Shown here in pieces: positions 1 to 10,481 of a DNA stretch of 64,000 nt. Source of the DNA: Ypsolopha sequella (lineage: Eukaryota > Arthropoda > Insecta > Lepidoptera > Ypsolophidae). Position 1 is the stretch's first letter. Every line of letters starts with the position of its first letter. Where the stretch lies: contig OW204000.1 of assembly GCA_934047225.1 (NCBI GenBank), positions 11,240,001 to 11,304,000 of the forward strand, in the 5' to 3' direction. The position numbers were made by a program, and so were the translations under genes. Below the pieces are notes generated by a model. The model was not told the DNA's origin, did no database searches, and saw nothing but the letters and a program-made list of their open reading frames with translations.

Positions 1-679
1 ATGCAGAGGCCCATTATTATATAGTTCAGTATTTTTGGCATAAAAATCTCGGCGGTTGCTAAAAATTACCGATACGAATCTGAACCTCTATTCGTGGTAA
101 GATATTTTGGATTGTAAATACTTACAAGAAGCCTTATGTGTGCACAATTGTACCAGTGCAATTAGCAATCAAGTACAGGCGAGAGCTAAAATCGTGACGG
201 TTCAATTAAGTAATTAAATAATTAAATATGCGTGATCGGACTCAGGTCGTTCACACTCCCTTTACTTTATACCTTATAGCAGCTTCAAGCAGCGCTTTTA
301 TAACAACTATATGGCTTAATCTATCGTTAAGCATGATATTATGGCCTATGGTTAAGTCCTGCACTCAAAAAATATACGAATTAAAATGAACAGTTTGTCT
401 TTAAGTTTATTCGTCCAGTTAATAACACAAATACCATGGTAAACAAAAAAATTCTTACCAATTTTCCTTTAAGGATGGACCTGACTCTAGAACATGAACA
501 ACGCCAGACTTTCAAGGGTTCTCTGGAAGAAATAACGACTCTCCTTAAATTGAAGAAAATATCTTTGATCTGTTGATATTTTATAATGTCAACGTACTTA
601 TAAGCAATATCTTAAGATATATACTTGTGTCTAAAAAAAATATATTTCCGACCAATTTTTTTTTGTTTCATACGTTTTA
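1..679. other. Unassigned AT-rich DNA
   Basis: I see no gene or recognisable repeat here. The 81-residue open frame around 573-818 lacks coding character and overlaps the dispersed repeat that starts near 680. Confidence 0.5.
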
Positions 680-960
680 TAGAAGAACGGGATCGAGTTT
701 TCATAAAATAGGTAATAGAAATATGAAGTCCATCTACTTAAATTCAATATTTTTTTGCCTACAAAATATTTCAGTTTTAGCTAAAAACCCTCCAATATTT
801 GTTTCGCTGCGTGATTGATAGTATTACCCGTGGAAGACAAATAGGCCAATGAGCCAACAATAATCACCTCTATCAAAAGCTAATAAAGCCATTGAACTTT
901 TTGTGCTGGACGGGTAGTAAAAAAAGTTACTAGGATAGGCCATAGTCTTAATGAGGAATG
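680..960 (+). repeat. Dispersed repeat, copy 1
   Basis: This stretch aligns by eye with 35346-35650 in the same orientation. Shared landmarks are the ATGAAG...TACTTAAAT..CAATATTTTTTT block, the ACAAAATATTTCAG block, AGGCCAATGAGCCAACA, and GCTGGACGGGTA followed by AAAAAAGTTACTAGG. The copies differ by many substitutions and small indels, so this is an old interspersed family. I see no terminal inverted repeats or coding sequence and cannot name the family. Confidence 0.65.
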
Positions 961-2613
961 GCAGGTCTAGTACTGCAACTTGACCCAGTGTAATTTTCTC
1001 GAATTAATTCACTAAATATAAGCTAAATGTAAAGTGTTTAGAATGTTTATATTGTGGCACTTGGTGGAACTTGGAATACATTATGAACAGAAAATCACTT
1101 GTACCATCCCACAAATTTATTTAGAACTTCCTGACCGGTTTCGCCTTTATGACATTATCAAAGGAATTATTACAAGATATTAATTACACGATAAATAGTT
1201 TCCATCAGTAAGTGCGATTAATGACAGTACAAGTGCTTGTATGTTCGTAATGTATAGTCTGTCGAAGTAAAAGTTGTATCAAAATAATAAAGAAATATTT
1301 GCTTTTTTGTTTCATGCGTTGTACTTGATTTTGTACAAAGTTACACAGCTTAACTGCTTATAGTACTTAAACGTTAATAACCCAAATCAGAACGTAAAAG
1401 TATTCATTGGCAGTCATTCGTACGTTCAAAACCGTTTATTGGATTAATATTTCAGTATAAACTTTACTTTTTTCCCAGGGCTTTACTAATCATGAAATTT
1501 TCTCAAAAACACAACTTTTTACGCTTTATAATGCACGTACTTACTTTGATTCCTAGAACTTGTCGTTAAAACTAGAAAAATGGCGGCGAGCGGGGACCTG
1601 CCAATGGTATTTTGATGATCCAAATGTTCCTTGCAGCATCCATGTTTGATTGAGACAAAAATGTTTATTCTCTGTTAAAATATGGGGACTTGAAAATTAT
1701 AATGTAAAAGAATGTCGGTCTAATCTAATAAAACAGGCTTGCACATTGAAGTTTTACTTTAAAGCGCTTTTCGCTACATACCCTGGCATCTATTGATTAC
1801 TGGTAATTGGTTCACCGTAAAGTCGACAATCCCTGCAGCGCTACAACGAGGTAAAGCCCTCACCAGACAAAAAGCGGAGCAGGCCCCGAGAAGAAAAGCG
1901 CAGCTGAGATACTGATTACGACAGATACTGATACGCATTTTGGAGACGTGGAAGAACTACTGCTTTTCAGGAAACAGATGCCTTCTTACATACTCATTTA
2001 GAAGTTCCATATCCATTTCGCAAAACACAAGAATCTGTTAAAATGTACAACAATCGCGTCTGCGTCGTGTCGCATCCGTAAAGAGTACAGACGATTACTT
2101 TACTCATACAAAACCGCGTAGCCAGATTTCACCAGACTATGTCCCGGTGTGCAAAGCGATGCTTTGCTTAGCGGGGCGTTTCTATGTGGCGTCTCTCACT
2201 TCCATAGTAATTCTCTTGCTAACGCCACATTATCATATCACCCCGCAACTGCACCGCTTTCTGCGTGCAAGCAATCACTGCCCTGATTTTCATAGACACA
2301 TGATACGTTACCCAACATATTGTACTATTGAAGTGTCATACCCATATTTTTTTGCATCTTACATAATGGGCTTCCGCTTGACCGTTACCGTGCCTAATGA
2401 AGAGAGCCCAGAAACGGGAGAGTGACATTTTCGAGGGACTTCCGCAAAAATCTACGGAACCGGTAACGGACGAATGACTACTACGCAATCCCTTGTTACG
2501 GCTACTTAGGACGTCATGCCAGAACACGACGAATCTCTCGGCGGCATGGCTTCGTCATCATTACGGTTATAATAAAGGTGACGAGGTTTCCTTCAAAAGT
2601 ATATCGAATGTAT
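961..2613. other. Unassigned DNA, no gene seen
   Basis: Mostly AT-rich sequence. A more GC-rich patch at about 2110-2420 has a 92-residue open frame with no recognisable domain. I treat it as chance or as a decayed repeat. Confidence 0.45.
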
Positions 2614-2966
2614 CATCCATCAGCCAAGTTCGTCCACTGCTGGACATAAGCCTTTCCAGGACTTTGCCACTCCCGGCGGTCATCCTGGAAGAATTGCCCA
2701 TACTCACACACGCTGGGCAGGCGGGTTGGTGAGCGCGGTGCCGGAACCCTCGAACCGGTGACGCCGCTGCCCGTCACCTGTCTGTTCCATATAAGGCCCG
2801 GCTATTAGGGATGGATATACCGCCATCTATTGGTCCCAAGCATGGTGGGCCTCCTGGTTTTTTGCCTGTGAGCTGTCCACTTACTCTCCCTCGAATTACT
2901 TCGAGGGGGTCTCCAAGTAAGATGATGGTACCTCCACAGTCGAGCCCGGCATCAGCTCTACCACAT
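2614..2966 (-). mobile_element. LINE 3' end, minus strand
   Basis: Read on the minus strand this ends in TGTCCAGCAGTGGACGAACT followed by GGCTGATGGATG, the typical 3' end of a common lepidopteran non-LTR retrotransposon (RTE-like by memory; the clade is not certain). It aligns with 6142-6613 on the opposite strand, including the patches around GGTACCATCATCTT, CGAAGTAATTCGAGG and TATTAGGGATGGATAT. Only the 3' part is present, consistent with 5' truncation. The 82-residue minus frame inside it (2774-3022) looks like repeat translation. Confidence 0.7.
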
Positions 2967-3320
2967 CGAATGTATAATTTCAGATAATAAACAAAGGACA
3001 CCGGAACTCCGTTGTTCATCAATCTTTTTGCAGCATACTGTTACGGGGACAGAAGAGCTGATGGAAGTCATCGTATACATGTTCTTGTATTTACCTACAT
3101 GTAGTTTTGGCACTATATTAGTGACGTAGAGAGAAAAAAAACCTTCAAGCAAAAGTCTCACTTAAAAATAGACTTCATTTACACTTCACATAGAGTAATA
3201 TCAAAAAGCGACGTCAAGTTTTTATTCATATTGTGAGCAATTATAATAATAATATCTTTATTGAAACATAAACATTTACATATTGTTACATTGAGCTCTA
3301 GTCCCTACACTATTCTATTA

Positions 3321-3586
3321 TATAAGGTCTTTCAATTTAAATGGAAAGTAATTTAGGAGGTGGTTCAGTATCGTTAATAAATCACATTCCACTGCAAAGC
3401 ACTTTAATTTGCGCGAACTTTTTTTTCACTTCTCAGTACAAAGTGGTCCGATCAGCTGACTCAGTTTGTATGGACAAGTGAAGAAAAAGTCCGCGCAAAA
3501 AAGAGTACATTTCAGTGGAATGTGATGTATTAACGATATTGAATCACCTCCTAAATTACTTTCCATTTAAATTGAAATACCTTATA
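3321..3586. mobile_element. Foldback MITE with ~70-bp terminal inverted repeats
   Basis: The left end TATAAGGTCTTTCAATTTAA is mirrored at the right end (TTAAATTGAAATACCTTATA). The inverted match continues for about 70 bp, to CACATTCCACTG / CAGTGGAATGTG. The inner part also pairs (GCGCGAAC...CACTTCTCAGTACA against TGTATGGACAAGTGAAG...GTCCGCGC), so nearly the whole 266 bp can fold back on itself. It sits in TA-rich flanks, which suits a TA target. There is no coding sequence, so it is a non-autonomous DNA element. Confidence 0.85.
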
Positions 3587-3879
3587 TATTCCCTTTATGC
3601 TGTAGTTAACTAGTCTCTAAGGCTCGGTACATTTTCTAATAAGTTTAGTTTAATTCAATACAATTTGGATAATTAAGATACAATTTAGAATACACATTTA
3701 ATTTGTAAATATATAAAATAGATTTTTCAATTTTCTCAAATGTGTCTCGGCAAAAAACTTGAAATATCGACCATTTTTCGCACTAGCATCAGATTGTACT
3801 AGGTATTAATCAATCAGTTATTTCATCACCTACCGCAAACTTGTTAAATTTTCCAAGTAGGTACTGGTTTAATAGAATA
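3587..3879. other. Unassigned AT-rich spacer
   Basis: Nothing recognisable between the foldback element and the LINE tail. Confidence 0.5.
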
Positions 3880-4034
3880 ACATACAATACAATACAATAC
3901 AGCTTTATTGTCACACCACAAAAGAAAAATAATACAATTAATTGAACTTAAAAATACGAGTACAAATGTTAAGTACAAATAGACGGTATTATCGCTTAAA
4001 GCGATCTCTTCCAGACAGCCTTTAGGTGGAAAGA
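3880..4034 (-). mobile_element. LINE 3' tail, minus strand
   Basis: An ATACA-type pentanucleotide run (3884-3902) is followed by GCTTTATTGTCACACCACAA and then GCGATCTCTTCCAGACAGCC. The latter is the reverse complement of the GGTTGTCTGGAAGAAATCGC motif seen on the plus strand near 5879. The arrangement (microsatellite tail plus conserved 3' UTR) fits the 3' end of a lepidopteran non-LTR element of the CR1/Jockey type; the clade is from memory. Confidence 0.6.
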
Positions 4035-4329
4035 ATACATTAAGATTGCTGAAGAGACGGTGTACATGTAAAATAAGGTATATAAAGTAGAAGCCAAATT
4101 ATATAAATAATAATACATACTAATACATACATATACACATATAAATAATTATTTCAAACATAATAAATACATTTTACAAATATACATTTAAAAAAATTAA
4201 ATATAAAAGCTCATATTTATTTATAATTAGTAGTTTCTTTAAAATCAGGTCTTTCAGGTCTAGTACAGGGGCCCTGCAACTTGTGTAAATGCTCTGTTTT
4301 TGAACAATAAATTTATTTTTTTTATATTT
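4035..4329. other. AT-rich, low-complexity DNA
   Basis: ATA- and TACATA-rich sequence. I see nothing else in it. Confidence 0.5.
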
Positions 4330-4377
4330 ATAGTTACAAAGTAGCATAGTTACAAAGTAGCATAGTTACAAAGTAGC
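4330..4377 (+). repeat. 16-bp tandem repeat, three units
   Basis: ATAGTTACAAAGTAGC occurs three times head to tail without change, so it is a young minisatellite. Confidence 0.95.
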
Positions 4378-4620
4378 AATTTAAAAATCTTGCTAACGTA
4401 CACAAACAAGTATTAGGCAAAATACTGCATGAATAAATCTACTTCTACTAAGCAGAAACATACCAGTGTGCTTAAAAACTTTTTCCTCAACATTTTGTAT
4501 GCAGATCAGCGTTTTATAAAGAAATTTGTTGCCTAGGGATAACACCGAGGTGAATCATTCTACTTCTTACTCACGACGTTATCGTTTTTATAAGACAAAA
4601 AGAGGACAAAATTTTGTACT

Positions 4621-5346
4621 AAAACCGGCCAAGTGCGTGTCGGGCCACGCGCAGTGTAGGGTTCCGTAGTTGCCCTGCACAATATGCGGACTTCTTCTCC
4701 AAGTACATTTTATAAGTTTGTCGACTAATACAGATCGCGCCAAACTTCTAGTACGCTCGGAAGTTGCTTTTCTCAAGAACGGCCCAAACATTTTGTTCCT
4801 GCTGATGCGAATCGCCCCATGTTTAGAGGGGACTAAAAGTTTGGCGCAATCTGTACTTGTTAATTTGTAAGGGCTACTTAGCTGTGATAGTTTTCCTTTT
4901 AATTTCGTTATGTATACTACTGCCGTGATTTTTTTCACGTCCCCAAATACAACCATTTCGCTGGCAGAGGGGGGGGACACTTGACTCTAACAAAAATTAA
5001 CACTTTTAAGCTTAATATTTCGCAAACAGAACCCTGGATCGAAAAATGTTCTTCTCATACCCCCAATATTTTAAATTACCTTTCAAACAACACCCCACAC
5101 TAGGGGATAGACCACAAAAAAAAATCATCCCAATTTTACGTGTAGGGGAGGTACCCTAAAAAAAAAATCTTTTTCAAAATTTTACTGTACCACTTTATTG
5201 GCGTGATAAATATGTATACCCATGCCAAATTAAAGTTTTCTAGTACTAATAGTCTCTAAGCTAAGCCGCGGACAGACAGACAGACAGACAGACGGACATG
5301 TCGAAACTATAAGGGTTCCTTATTGTTGACTACGGAACCCTAAAAA
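4621..5346 (+). mobile_element. CCGGCCAAGTGCG element, full-length copy
   Basis: It begins AAAACCGGCCAAGTGCG, followed by AGGGTTCCGTAG, and closes with a CAGA microsatellite (5274-5291), AAGGGTTCC and TACGGAACCCTAAAAA. The same ends occur at 8800-9490 and 43108-43771 (minus strand) and 39088-39690 (plus strand). I know these ends as a very common lepidopteran non-autonomous repeat but do not assign a superfamily. The 130-residue minus frame and 66-residue plus frame inside it (4588-4980) are repeat translation. Confidence 0.85.
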
Positions 5347-5347
5347 T

Positions 5348-5524
5348 CGTCTATTTGTGCCCGAAGTATGGCGATAGGGCTCACCACCCATTATGTTAGG
5401 ACGTAATAATCGTCGTCACCGTCGTCGTCGGTGTACCGAGTATGGACTGTGACTTGCATTTCACAGTTCACACTCTGAACACCTCTAACACCCTCTCGGG
5501 GATTCATGTCGTGACAGTATATAA
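5348..5524 (+). mobile_element. SINE 3' part, plus strand
   Basis: It contains the SINE body blocks TTTGTGCCCGAAG, GGCGATAGGGCTCACCACCC, GACGTAATAATCGTC, GTGACTTGCATTTCACAGTT and GATTCATGTCGTGAC. These align with the full copy at 25788-26198. The tRNA-like head is missing: the sequence begins exactly where the CCGGCC element ends, so that element inserted into this SINE or replaced its head. Confidence 0.8.
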
Positions 5525-5869
5525 AAAGAGGAGATTTTTGGCGACAAATATTGACTTTATGTTTGGAATTGGTTACAATTCAATGCGATGACACAATTTA
5601 TTCCAAAATACGAATGCGGAAAAACTCAAAGTGCAAGCGAGACGGATTCAGGGATAAAGAGAAAAACGTAACTTTTTATTTGTATAAACAAACTAAAGCA
5701 CTTAGCTAGCGAAATTTCCTCAACCAAAATCTACATTGTTAAGACCCGTCTAATGAAATTTGTTTGGGTTCTGTACATTCCTATTAGTCAAACGAGAAGA
5801 AAAACTAAATCGTCTATTATTTATTTTGATGATCACCACCTTTACGATTAATCTCCTTGGCTTCATTTC
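5525..5869. other. Unassigned AT-rich DNA
   Basis: I see no gene or repeat signature here. Confidence 0.5.
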
Positions 5870-5950
5870 CAACCAAAGGTTGTCTGGAAGAAATCGCTTT
5901 TAGCGATAAGACCACCAATTGTAATCTATCTGTATCTTGTTTTTCTACTT
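5870..5950 (+). mobile_element. LINE 3' tail fragment, plus strand
   Basis: ACCAAAGGTTGTCTGGAAG, AAATCGCTTTTAGCGATAAG and TGTATCTTGTTTTTCT are the plus-strand version of the 3' tail seen reversed at 3880-4034. It is too short to place in a clade with confidence. Confidence 0.6.
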
Positions 5951-6141
5951 TAAGTTTTCTTAAAACTAAGCGGAAAAATATTTAAATTGATCACTTATCA
6001 GTGACACTGTTATCTCAAAAAAAAAAAAATTGTGCCAAATCGGAACAACTTCAACCGTAAGGCAGCCATCTTAAAATTATTAAAATTCAGGACCTACATG
6101 GAATAATTATTAATATATTTAACATATTTAATATGTTTAAC

Positions 6142-6613
6142 ATGTGGTAGAGCTAATACCGGGCTCGACTGTGGAAGTACAGTGGAGACCGCATCAAGTA
6201 AGACACATTGGACTTTGTACCTATCTTATATTCTTATCTGTAGGGGCTAATGTCGTACTGCAAGTGTATAGCTTGATGAGGTCTCCACTGTACCACCATC
6301 TTCCTTGGAGACCCCCTCGAAGTAATTCGGGGGAGAGTAAGAGGACAGCTCACAGGCAAAAAAACAGCAGACCCACCATGCCTGGGACCGATGGATGGCA
6401 GTATATCCATCCCTAATAGCCGGGCCTTATATGGAACAGACTGGAGACGGGCAGCGGTGTCACTGGTGCGAGGTTCCGGTACCGCGCTCACCAACCCGCC
6501 TGTCCAGCGTGTGTGAGTATGGGCAATTCTTCCAGGATGACGGCCCGGAGTGTCAAAGTCCTGGAAAGGCTTATGTCCAGCAGTGGACGAACTAGGCTGA
6601 TGGATGGATGGAC
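6142..6613 (+). mobile_element. LINE 3' end, plus strand, with nested foldback
   Basis: Same element as 2614-2966 in the opposite orientation, ending TATGTCCAGCAGTGGACGAA then GGCTGATGGATGGATGG. It is interrupted at 6181-6289 by a small palindromic element, whose removal restores alignment to the other copy. Open frames of 90, 86 and 66 residues across this region are translations of the repeat. Confidence 0.75.
6181..6289. mobile_element. 109-bp foldback element nested in the LINE
   Basis: AGTGGAGACCGCATCAAG at the left end is mirrored by CTTGATGAGGTCTCCACT at the right end, and GTAC lies immediately on both sides (6177-6180 and 6290-6293). The second LINE copy at 2614-2966 shows the uninterrupted site (GTGGAGGTACCATCATC on its sense strand). 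This is therefore a real insertion with a short GTAC or TAC target duplication. It has no coding capacity. Confidence 0.85.
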
Positions 6614-6801
6614 ATGGAATAGTATTATCTTAATTATTATTACAAATCCACCCTTGTGATCTAGGGTTTTATAAACTTTTGTTCCTATAAACCCTCCTAA
6701 GTCTTACCGTTTTCCTGGACCCTTGACGAAATGGTCAGGAAGACCAGATTTTCAGATTTCTATACTGATAAGATTTTATTTTACACATGTGCAAATTTTA
6801 C

Positions 6802-6937
6802 GTATATGTCGCAGGTAAATTGTTAGTAGTGAAATTATAATTCCACGGTAGGTTCTTGTTAGGTTTTTTATAATCTAACCTAACCTAGTGAAATTATAAT
6901 TTCACAGCTTTGACAATTTACCTGCGACATATATACC
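6802..6937. mobile_element. Foldback MITE with a TTAGG-type loop
   Basis: GTATATGTCGCAGGTAAATT is mirrored by AATTTACCTGCGACATATAT, and the match continues through AGTGAAATTATAATTYCAC. The centre holds GGTTCTTGTTAGGTT and AACCTAACCTA. Total length is about 136 bp. It shares this architecture with 18761-18907 and 26280-26419, although the arm sequences differ. Confidence 0.85.
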
Positions 6938-8039
6938 GTATCTGGATATAACCGGATGTAACTAAGTCATCTGATACAAGCACCTTGATAAATAGATATT
7001 ATAGAAAGCTCTATTCTACCGGTTAATAAAATTTCCAGCTCGGTCATATTCTGCTAAAACTTAGTAAATCAAAAATATTCAAACCATTTTTACCAAATTA
7101 CCAGTTGTTTTTATTCAAAAAATCAAAGGAAACACATTATGTAATTACCATGGAACCCATAATGAAAATCGGGCAAGTAGGAGGGGTCGTTTAAAAACCC
7201 GTAAACAGAATTATTCCAACCCACGTCGGCAATTAGTTCGGCTAGAATTAATTTAAACGGGCTGGTTTCAAATCGGACATTTTAAACCTCCTTAAAAATG
7301 TTCAAATGCAAACCAAACAAAATAGATATAGGTCGATGATGCAAACTGATCCAATCAAATATATGTATATTGCTCTTTAAGTTAAAAATAATAAAAAATA
7401 AAACTCATACAAAAATTAATTTTAAATGGCAAAAAAATACTTGCAGACCCTCTTGAAAATAAAAAAAACAGAGTTGATGTGATTTTCTTTTGCACTTGAA
7501 GGATTTAAAAACGCATTTTCAAAGTGACGGAATGACGGCTATAGAGTATAGGTATAATTACCAAGTAAACTAAACCTTATTCCTTAAAATATAAGATTCT
7601 CGTGATACAGCAATCTCCTGTGGTGTCTTTTTTTTTCGGGGTTTTTTTAGGAATTTTGTAATTTTTATTTCACCTTACCTATACAGTTTTATATTTTATC
7701 ATATACAGCTTCAGTTATTGAGATATTTCTACCGAAACTTAACGTAGAAATATCGGTGTTTTCACCAAAAGAGGGTAGGGAAAATTTATTTTACTCTACT
7801 AAAAACAGTGTTTTTCGGAAAAAAGAAACTACAGCCCTGTAGTTGAAACGTAAAGGTATCCGTAAAACATTGGAGAAAATTTCATGTATTTGCCGGAAAA
7901 TTTGCCGAAAATGTCACAAAAAACTTGCTATCTGGTATTACCAATTGTAAAATACTGGAGTAAGTTATTATTTTATTCTTAATTTAAGTTTTTTGATTTC
8001 TATTGTACAATTTTTAATATTATTTGTAAAATGTATCTT
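6938..8039. other. Unassigned AT-rich DNA
   Basis: No open frame of interest and no repeat boundary that I can support. Confidence 0.45.
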
Positions 8040-8100
8040 TTGTGTAACTATGGTCTATAAAGGACTGAATCAAACGATTTATTATTATTTTTATTATTAT
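8040..8100 (+). mobile_element. LINE 3' tail with ATT microsatellite
   Basis: GTAACTATGGTCTATAAAGG then CTGAATCAAACGATTTATT and a TTATTATT run. This is the usual end of a 5'-truncated non-LTR element in Lepidoptera. Only the tail is recognisable. Confidence 0.5.
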
Positions 8101-8715
8101 TGCGACCAAACCGTTATGACGAGCCGAAACCAGCCCATATGAAACGTTTCCCTCAGACCAAAACTTTAGAATTAAACGTTGCACGCCAAAGTAAAATGTG
8201 AATAATTACGTATTTAATAACGCCTTTGTTCTCGGAACCCGTCCGAGAAAATTCAAGTAATTCAATTGTGTTTAAGACTGTTTAATTTGAAACAGCACGG
8301 CTGTTTGCTTTCTAGATCGACTTTTGCTTCGTTTGTGTTTTATAGGGTTAAAAAGTTTAACTGGTTAGTGAAACCTTTTGGCATACATATACTTGTACAT
8401 AAAAATAATGATATAAAAAAGAACTAATTAAAGTTTACAGGTTAGTCGTTAACAAACGCGATCTCCTTCTCGACATGCGGCCTTTTATCACATATAAAAT
8501 ACCCCCTACTGACAAAGATTTCAAAAGTTTAGATGAGCCCTGGCACCTAAAATCTATTGCATTGTTTTTGAATGTGTTTTGAATATGAAATGTCACACTT
8601 TTGGCTTTATTCGTATTTGTTGAAATGTTAGTGCACTTTAAAAATGCACACGACAGCATATTGAGACCCTTTTCTCGTAAAAATTCATTAAGGCGTCAAA
8701 CCGTCACTGTGTTCA
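8101..8715. other. Unassigned DNA
   Basis: The 74-residue minus frame at 8435-8659 has no domain I recognise and no splice or promoter context. I do not call it a gene. Confidence 0.45.
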
Positions 8716-8796
8716 GTTTTTAAATTTTTACTTCTAAACAAGAAATACAAAGTTAAGTTATGCACTTCGTGCTAAGCGACTGAAGTTTAACCTTTA
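8716..8796. mobile_element. Solo arm of the TTAAGGTTAAACGTCAGTC foldback family
   Basis: ACTTCTAAACAAGAAATACA, AAGTTAAGTTATGCACTT and GCTAAGCGACTGAAGTTTAA match the right arm of the complete copies at 14814-15200 and 18238-18542. The left arm is absent. Confidence 0.75.
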
Positions 8797-8799
8797 AGA

Positions 8800-9490
8800 C
8801 AAAGACTTGAAATTTGGCACAAAAATAGTATTAATTTTCCCACATTAAAAGGTGAAAAAAAAATTGAAAAATTTTTAATTGTTAAAAATATCTCCAATAT
8901 GAAAGAGAAGAAAAAAATCCCAAGTATGCATTATAGGTATCCAATTGTAGGTATTAAAGAGCTGATTGTAAAAGTATGTATTTACTGGCACTGATTTCGA
9001 GAAATTTTTGAAAAACCACAAATATTGTATGTTTCCCCTCTTATCTCCGAAACTGGTGGATCGAAAAATAACAAAAAAATAACGATTATAGTCCATAACT
9101 AGCCAATTACAGAAAAACTATAGTTATCTAAAGAAGGTTGAACACAAAAGAGATCTATAAAAATAAAAAATAAAATTTGGATATCAAATTGTAGGTATTA
9201 AAAAGTTGATTGTAAAAATATATAGTTTGACTATATTTACTTGTATCTATTTTGAGAAATCCTTAGAAAAACAAAAAAAAATGTATGTCTCCCCCCTTAT
9301 CTCCAAAGTTGGTGAACCGAAAAATAAGAAAATGAGAATGGTAGTATTATGTGCTTACGTAAAAATTACAAGAAGAATATAGTGGTTGAGAAATTAGTAA
9401 AGCAGTAGTAAACAAAAACAAAATTGAACTTTTCATCCACGATACGGAACCCTAGGTACGCGAACCTGACTCGCAAAAAACGGTCAACGT
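8800..9490 (-). mobile_element. CCGGCC element, minus strand, with internal duplication
   Basis: The right edge GATACGGAACCCTAGG, then CGAACCTGACTCGC, is the reversed start of the CCGGCCAAGTGCG element. Inside, a block around ATTGTAGGTATTAAA...GATTGTAAAA...CTTATCTCCRAA...GGTG is present twice, at about 8925-9090 and 9170-9335 (period about 244 bp). The left boundary is not clear. Confidence 0.55.
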
Positions 9491-10363
9491 TTTTTTTTTA
9501 ACTTATTTGTTATCTACTGTCAAAAAAATCAAATATGTGCTTATCCAATTTTCGCAATTTTGATTAAAATCTGAGGTACTTCGTAGGTTACGGCTCTTTT
9601 ATACGTTGATTTTTTAGTCGTAACTAAAGAAATATGTTACATTTCTTTGTTCGTCTGCTTAAAACATATAAAATGTTCAATAAAATGAAGTCTTCGAAAA
9701 TCAAACGATTTTATTTATATATTGATATGCTTTAAATATTTTTCATGACATTAAAAATAATAACGTTACAGTTGCATTGACGTATGGAAATTGAGTCCTG
9801 GTTGACCTATTAAAAACTTTGTCACAAACAAGCAACTGTTGACTACCTGTGTGATAAAGTTCCATTTACAAAGACAAGGTTCTATGGATGGTCAGGATTT
9901 GGTATCCTCCAATTTACAGTACACGCATTATTCCTTCAGCCATTTTGCACCTGAAATCTTTCATCCGCCAAAATCCTCCCGCCTGAATATAACCGAGCAT
10001 CATTAACGAATTTTAATGGGACTTTTTAAAAACTCCACTCAATAAATCTAATTTATTACAGAGAGGGGGCTGAAGTAATCTGAACCAGGAAATTAAACGA
10101 GGAATTTCCATAATTGATACCGTTCATGAGAAGTGGTGCAGAAACTGATCGACTTCATAAAGGAACTGAGATTGCGTTCCAAAACGATGGTGAAAGTGAA
10201 TTCTGACTCGTTGGAAAATTGAACCATTTTAAATGTTCGTTGGTACTAATAAAAAGGTAATTATATCACGAGTACGTCAGTATTATCAACATAAAATTAT
10301 AATTGACTTCTTGTCTTTTAATATAATATTTACATATATATATGTAATATGTAACCGGCCAAA
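9491..10363. other. Unassigned AT-rich DNA
   Basis: No gene or clear repeat. Confidence 0.45.
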
Positions 10364-10481
10364 CCTGATTTTAGGATAATAGCTTGGCCAAGGCTAAAGT
10401 GGTTTTGGGTTGTCATAAAAATAAACACCTAAGCTACAGGCTCTCTCGGCCTAGGCCAAACTAGTTTATTCTAAAATCATA
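10364..10481. mobile_element. Short imperfect foldback element
   Basis: CTGATTTTAGGATAAT...CTTGGCCAAGGC is mirrored by GGCCTAGGCCAAACTAG...ATTCTAAAATCAT. The arms are about 30 bp with mismatches. The length and the lack of coding sequence suit a MITE. Weaker than the other foldbacks. Confidence 0.45.

Noticed and set aside
4588..4980. 130-residue minus-strand protein
   Set aside because: Falls within the CCGGCC element and changes with its copies.
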